DNA of 64,000 nucleotides from Neocallimastix lanati (nom. inval.) (taxonomy: Eukaryota; Neocallimastigomycota; Neocallimastigomycetes; Neocallimastigales; Neocallimastigaceae). How positions within the stretch are numbered: the stretch's first letter is position 1; every line of letters starts with the position of its first letter. Location of the stretch: positions 1 through 64,000 of the forward strand of contig JACVTC010000229.1 in assembly GCA_016946835.1 (NCBI GenBank), given 5' to 3'. Below, piece after piece: positions 61,930 through 64,000 of the stretch. The position numbers and the translations under genes are program-made. A model generated the notes under the pieces. That model saw only the letters and a list, made by a program, of their open reading frames with translations. It did no database searches and was not told the origin of the DNA.

Positions 61930-62460
61930 AATATATATAAATAATAATAAATAATAAATAATAAATAATAAATAATAAATAATAAATAATAAATAATAAA
62001 TAATAAATAATAAATAATAAATAATAAATAATAAATAATAAATAATAAATAATAAATAATAAATAATAAATAATAAATATTAAATAATAATAATTGAATA
62101 ATAAATAATAAATAATAAATAATAAATAATAATTGAATAATGAATAATAAATAATTAATAATAATTAATAATAATTAATAAATAATAAATAATAAATAAA
62201 TAATAATTATTAATAATAATTAATAAATAATAAAAAGAGTAATTATTAATTAAATAATAATTAAAAAATAATAAAAAGAGTAATTATTAATTGAATAATA
62301 ATTAAAAAATAATAAAAAGAGCAATTATTAATTGAATAATAAATAATTGAATAATAATTAATAAATAATAAAAAAAGTAATTATTAATTGAATAATAATT
62401 AATAAATAATAAAAAGAGTAATTATTAATTGAATAATAAATAATAAATAATAAATAAACT
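61930..62460. repeat. AATAATA minisatellite and ~55-bp higher-order repeat
   Basis: First a long array of the 7-mer AATAATA (61,938-62,080 and on). Then about five copies of a longer unit containing AAAAAGAGTAATTATTAATT and GAATAATAATTAA (62,220-62,440). Related arrays lie at 37.5-37.8 kb and, in reverse, at 32.65-32.85 kb. Confidence 0.85.
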
Positions 62461-62510
62461 ATTGTTATGTAAAATTTTTATATGAATCTTAATTTATATA
62501 ATTTTGAAAA

Positions 62511-62541
<31 letters not shown>

Positions 62542-62822
62542 ATGAAATGAAAATTTTATATCTTATTATACTAAAAATCGAATGTAAAGTTAATGAAACA
62601 GAATAGTTGCAATATTGTTGAAAATAATTTTTTTTAATATACTTATCGTATAATTTATTTCATTATTTGTTTATTTATTTATATGTTAATTATATGAAAA
62701 TTATTTATTGAATATTCAATTATTATTGAAATGATGAATTGTATAGTCTATCCACCATACATATAAATATATAATAATAAAAAATATTATCATTTTTTGT
62801 AAATGAAAAAACTTTTTTTTTA

Positions 62823-62823
<1 letters not shown>

Positions 62824-62853
<30 letters not shown>

Positions 62854-62940
62854 TATCTATTTTTATTATTTATCTATTTTTATAATTAATCTATTTTTAT
62901 AATTAATCTATTTTTATAATTAATCTATTTTTATTATTTT
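62824..62940. repeat. ATT run and six ~17-bp tandem units
   Basis: ATT trinucleotides followed by about six copies of AATCTATTTTTATAATT. Confidence 0.85.
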
Positions 62941-63545
62941 CTTTTTATTTTAAATAAAGTAAATAAAAAAATAAAAGTGATAATGATTAATAAAGCATAA
63001 ATAATTAATAATTAACTATTAATGATATTCCGTAATATTTATCTTAAAATTAACTATATTAATATGAAATATTTCAAATTAATAAATATTTATTAATGAA
63101 TAAATAAAAGCACTAATAATAAATCAGTTTATATGAATAAATTTTATTTAAACACAAACACAATCACAAACACAAATTTAAATTTAAATTTAAAATTTAA
63201 AATTTTAATTTTTATTTAATTTTATTTTTTTTTATTATTATTATTTTTATTTTTTCTGTTACAGTTTTTACATATAACAAGTCAAATATTAATAAAATTA
63301 AGATTATTTAATAAATTTTAAAATTTAAAATTTTAATTTCAGAACAAAAAGCACTAGAAAAATATAAATTATACTTAACTACCAACAAGTTTTTTTTTTT
63401 TTTTTTTTTTTTAAATATGCTTTATTTACTTTATATTCTTGTTTATTTAGAGAATAAATGAAATGTTTTATTTTCTAATAATTAAAATTATATCATTTAT
63501 GTTCATTAAAAATTAGCACATGATTACTATTTTACATCATTTCAT
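62941..63545. other. AT-rich spacer, no gene
   Basis: No coding frame of normal composition. A CAAACACAAACACAATCACA-like stretch near 63,153-63,175 and a poly-T at 63,390-63,412 stand out slightly. Confidence 0.6.
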
Positions 63546-63549
63546 AGGG

Positions 63550-63630
63550 GGAGCATTTCGCAAAATTTCATTTCGGAAAGTTTCATTTCGGAAAATTCAC
63601 ATAAAAAGTTTTATTTCGCAAAATTTTTAA
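63550..63630. repeat. Cluster of CATTTCGGAA / ATTTCGCAAAA motifs
   Basis: GCATTTCGCAAAATTTC, CATTTCGGAAAG, CATTTCGGAAAA and TATTTCGCAAAATTT follow each other in about 75 bases. The same core is found twice at 40.2-40.4 kb. Possibly a terminal or subterminal repeat of a DNA element, or a protein-binding array. Confidence 0.5.
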
Positions 63631-64000
63631 TAAATAAATAAATTAATAATAAAATAAATAAATAATATATATAATTTAAATAAAAAACTAAATAAATAAA
63701 AATAATAAAAATAAATATATAAAACTATAATAAATAAATAAATTTTAAAATTAAATTTTTAAAAAAAAATATATATATATGGACATATATATATTAAATA
63801 TACATTATATAATAATAAATATTCATTTAGAATTAACGCTTTAAAAAAATAAAATATTTTATCATATGTTTTAAACGTTTTATAATTTTTTAAAATATAT
63901 ATAAGAATTTTATATATATATATAAAATAAGTATTAATAATTTAAAAGATGTAAAGGATAATAATTTAAAATATAATTGTTAAATTTAAAATATAATTAT
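63631..64000. other. AT-rich end of the window, no gene
   Basis: AAATAA and ATAT runs only. Confidence 0.7.

Noticed and set aside
61938-62080. CRISPR-like array
   Set aside because: Simple 7-mer minisatellite without unique spacers; a eukaryotic genome.

Overview
The window looks like nuclear DNA of an anaerobic gut fungus (Neocallimastigomycota; for example a Piromyces, Neocallimastix or Anaeromyces relative). This rests on four things. The base composition is extremely AT-rich, with long A/T homopolymers and AAT/ATT microsatellites. The host genes are small and split by very AT-rich introns. One gene encodes a secreted CotH-kinase protein with a Thr/Lys-rich tail. Another encodes a seven-transmembrane receptor fused to a periplasmic-binding-protein-like ectodomain. 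The last two are families I associate with these fungi, so the assignment is inference from gene content and not proof.

The left part (1-25,993) is a graveyard of mobile elements. A Ty3/gypsy element lies on the minus strand and runs off the left edge, with gag at 3,775-4,707 and pol below it. To its right are GC-richer, strongly folded islands (6.33-6.51 and 6.82-6.98 kb) and a primer-binding-like site near 7.03 kb. An AT desert with diverged LTR copies follows, including a ~750-bp inverted repeat at 10.4-12.4 kb. Next come a broken CRESS-type Rep (replication protein) fossil at 13.2-15.6 kb, a gag relic at 17.5 kb, and a tRNA-headed SINE with a perfect 12-bp target duplication at 18.24-18.69 kb. 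The last is a young Ty3/gypsy element at 20.0-26.0 kb that carries a tRNA-like insertion inside pol.

The middle (26-49.9 kb) is mostly low-complexity AT DNA. It holds one clear host gene, a tandem CCCH zinc-finger protein of the TTP/TIS11 type (29,730-31,720, minus, two exons). It also holds a possible 23-residue ORF at 35.0 kb, one full copy (37.9 kb) and one fragment (48.4 kb) of a second tRNA-derived SINE family, a Ty1/copia fossil (about 41 kb), and a 3.4-kb LTR element with two 386-bp LTRs, gag-like coding and no recognisable pol (43.7-47.1 kb).

The right part (49.9-64 kb) holds two host genes on the plus strand: a five-exon class C-like receptor (49,989-53,250) and a two-exon CotH-domain secreted protein (57,670-59,573). 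Around them are a three-copy tandem repeat (53.5-54.1 kb), a second full SINE copy (55.6 kb), an unusual two-layer inverted repeat at 60.07-61.11 kb, and AAT-type minisatellites.

The three host genes are not an operon and show no shared pathway. Two are probably surface or secreted products, and one is probably an mRNA-decay regulator. No CRISPR array, rRNA or convincing canonical tRNA gene was seen.
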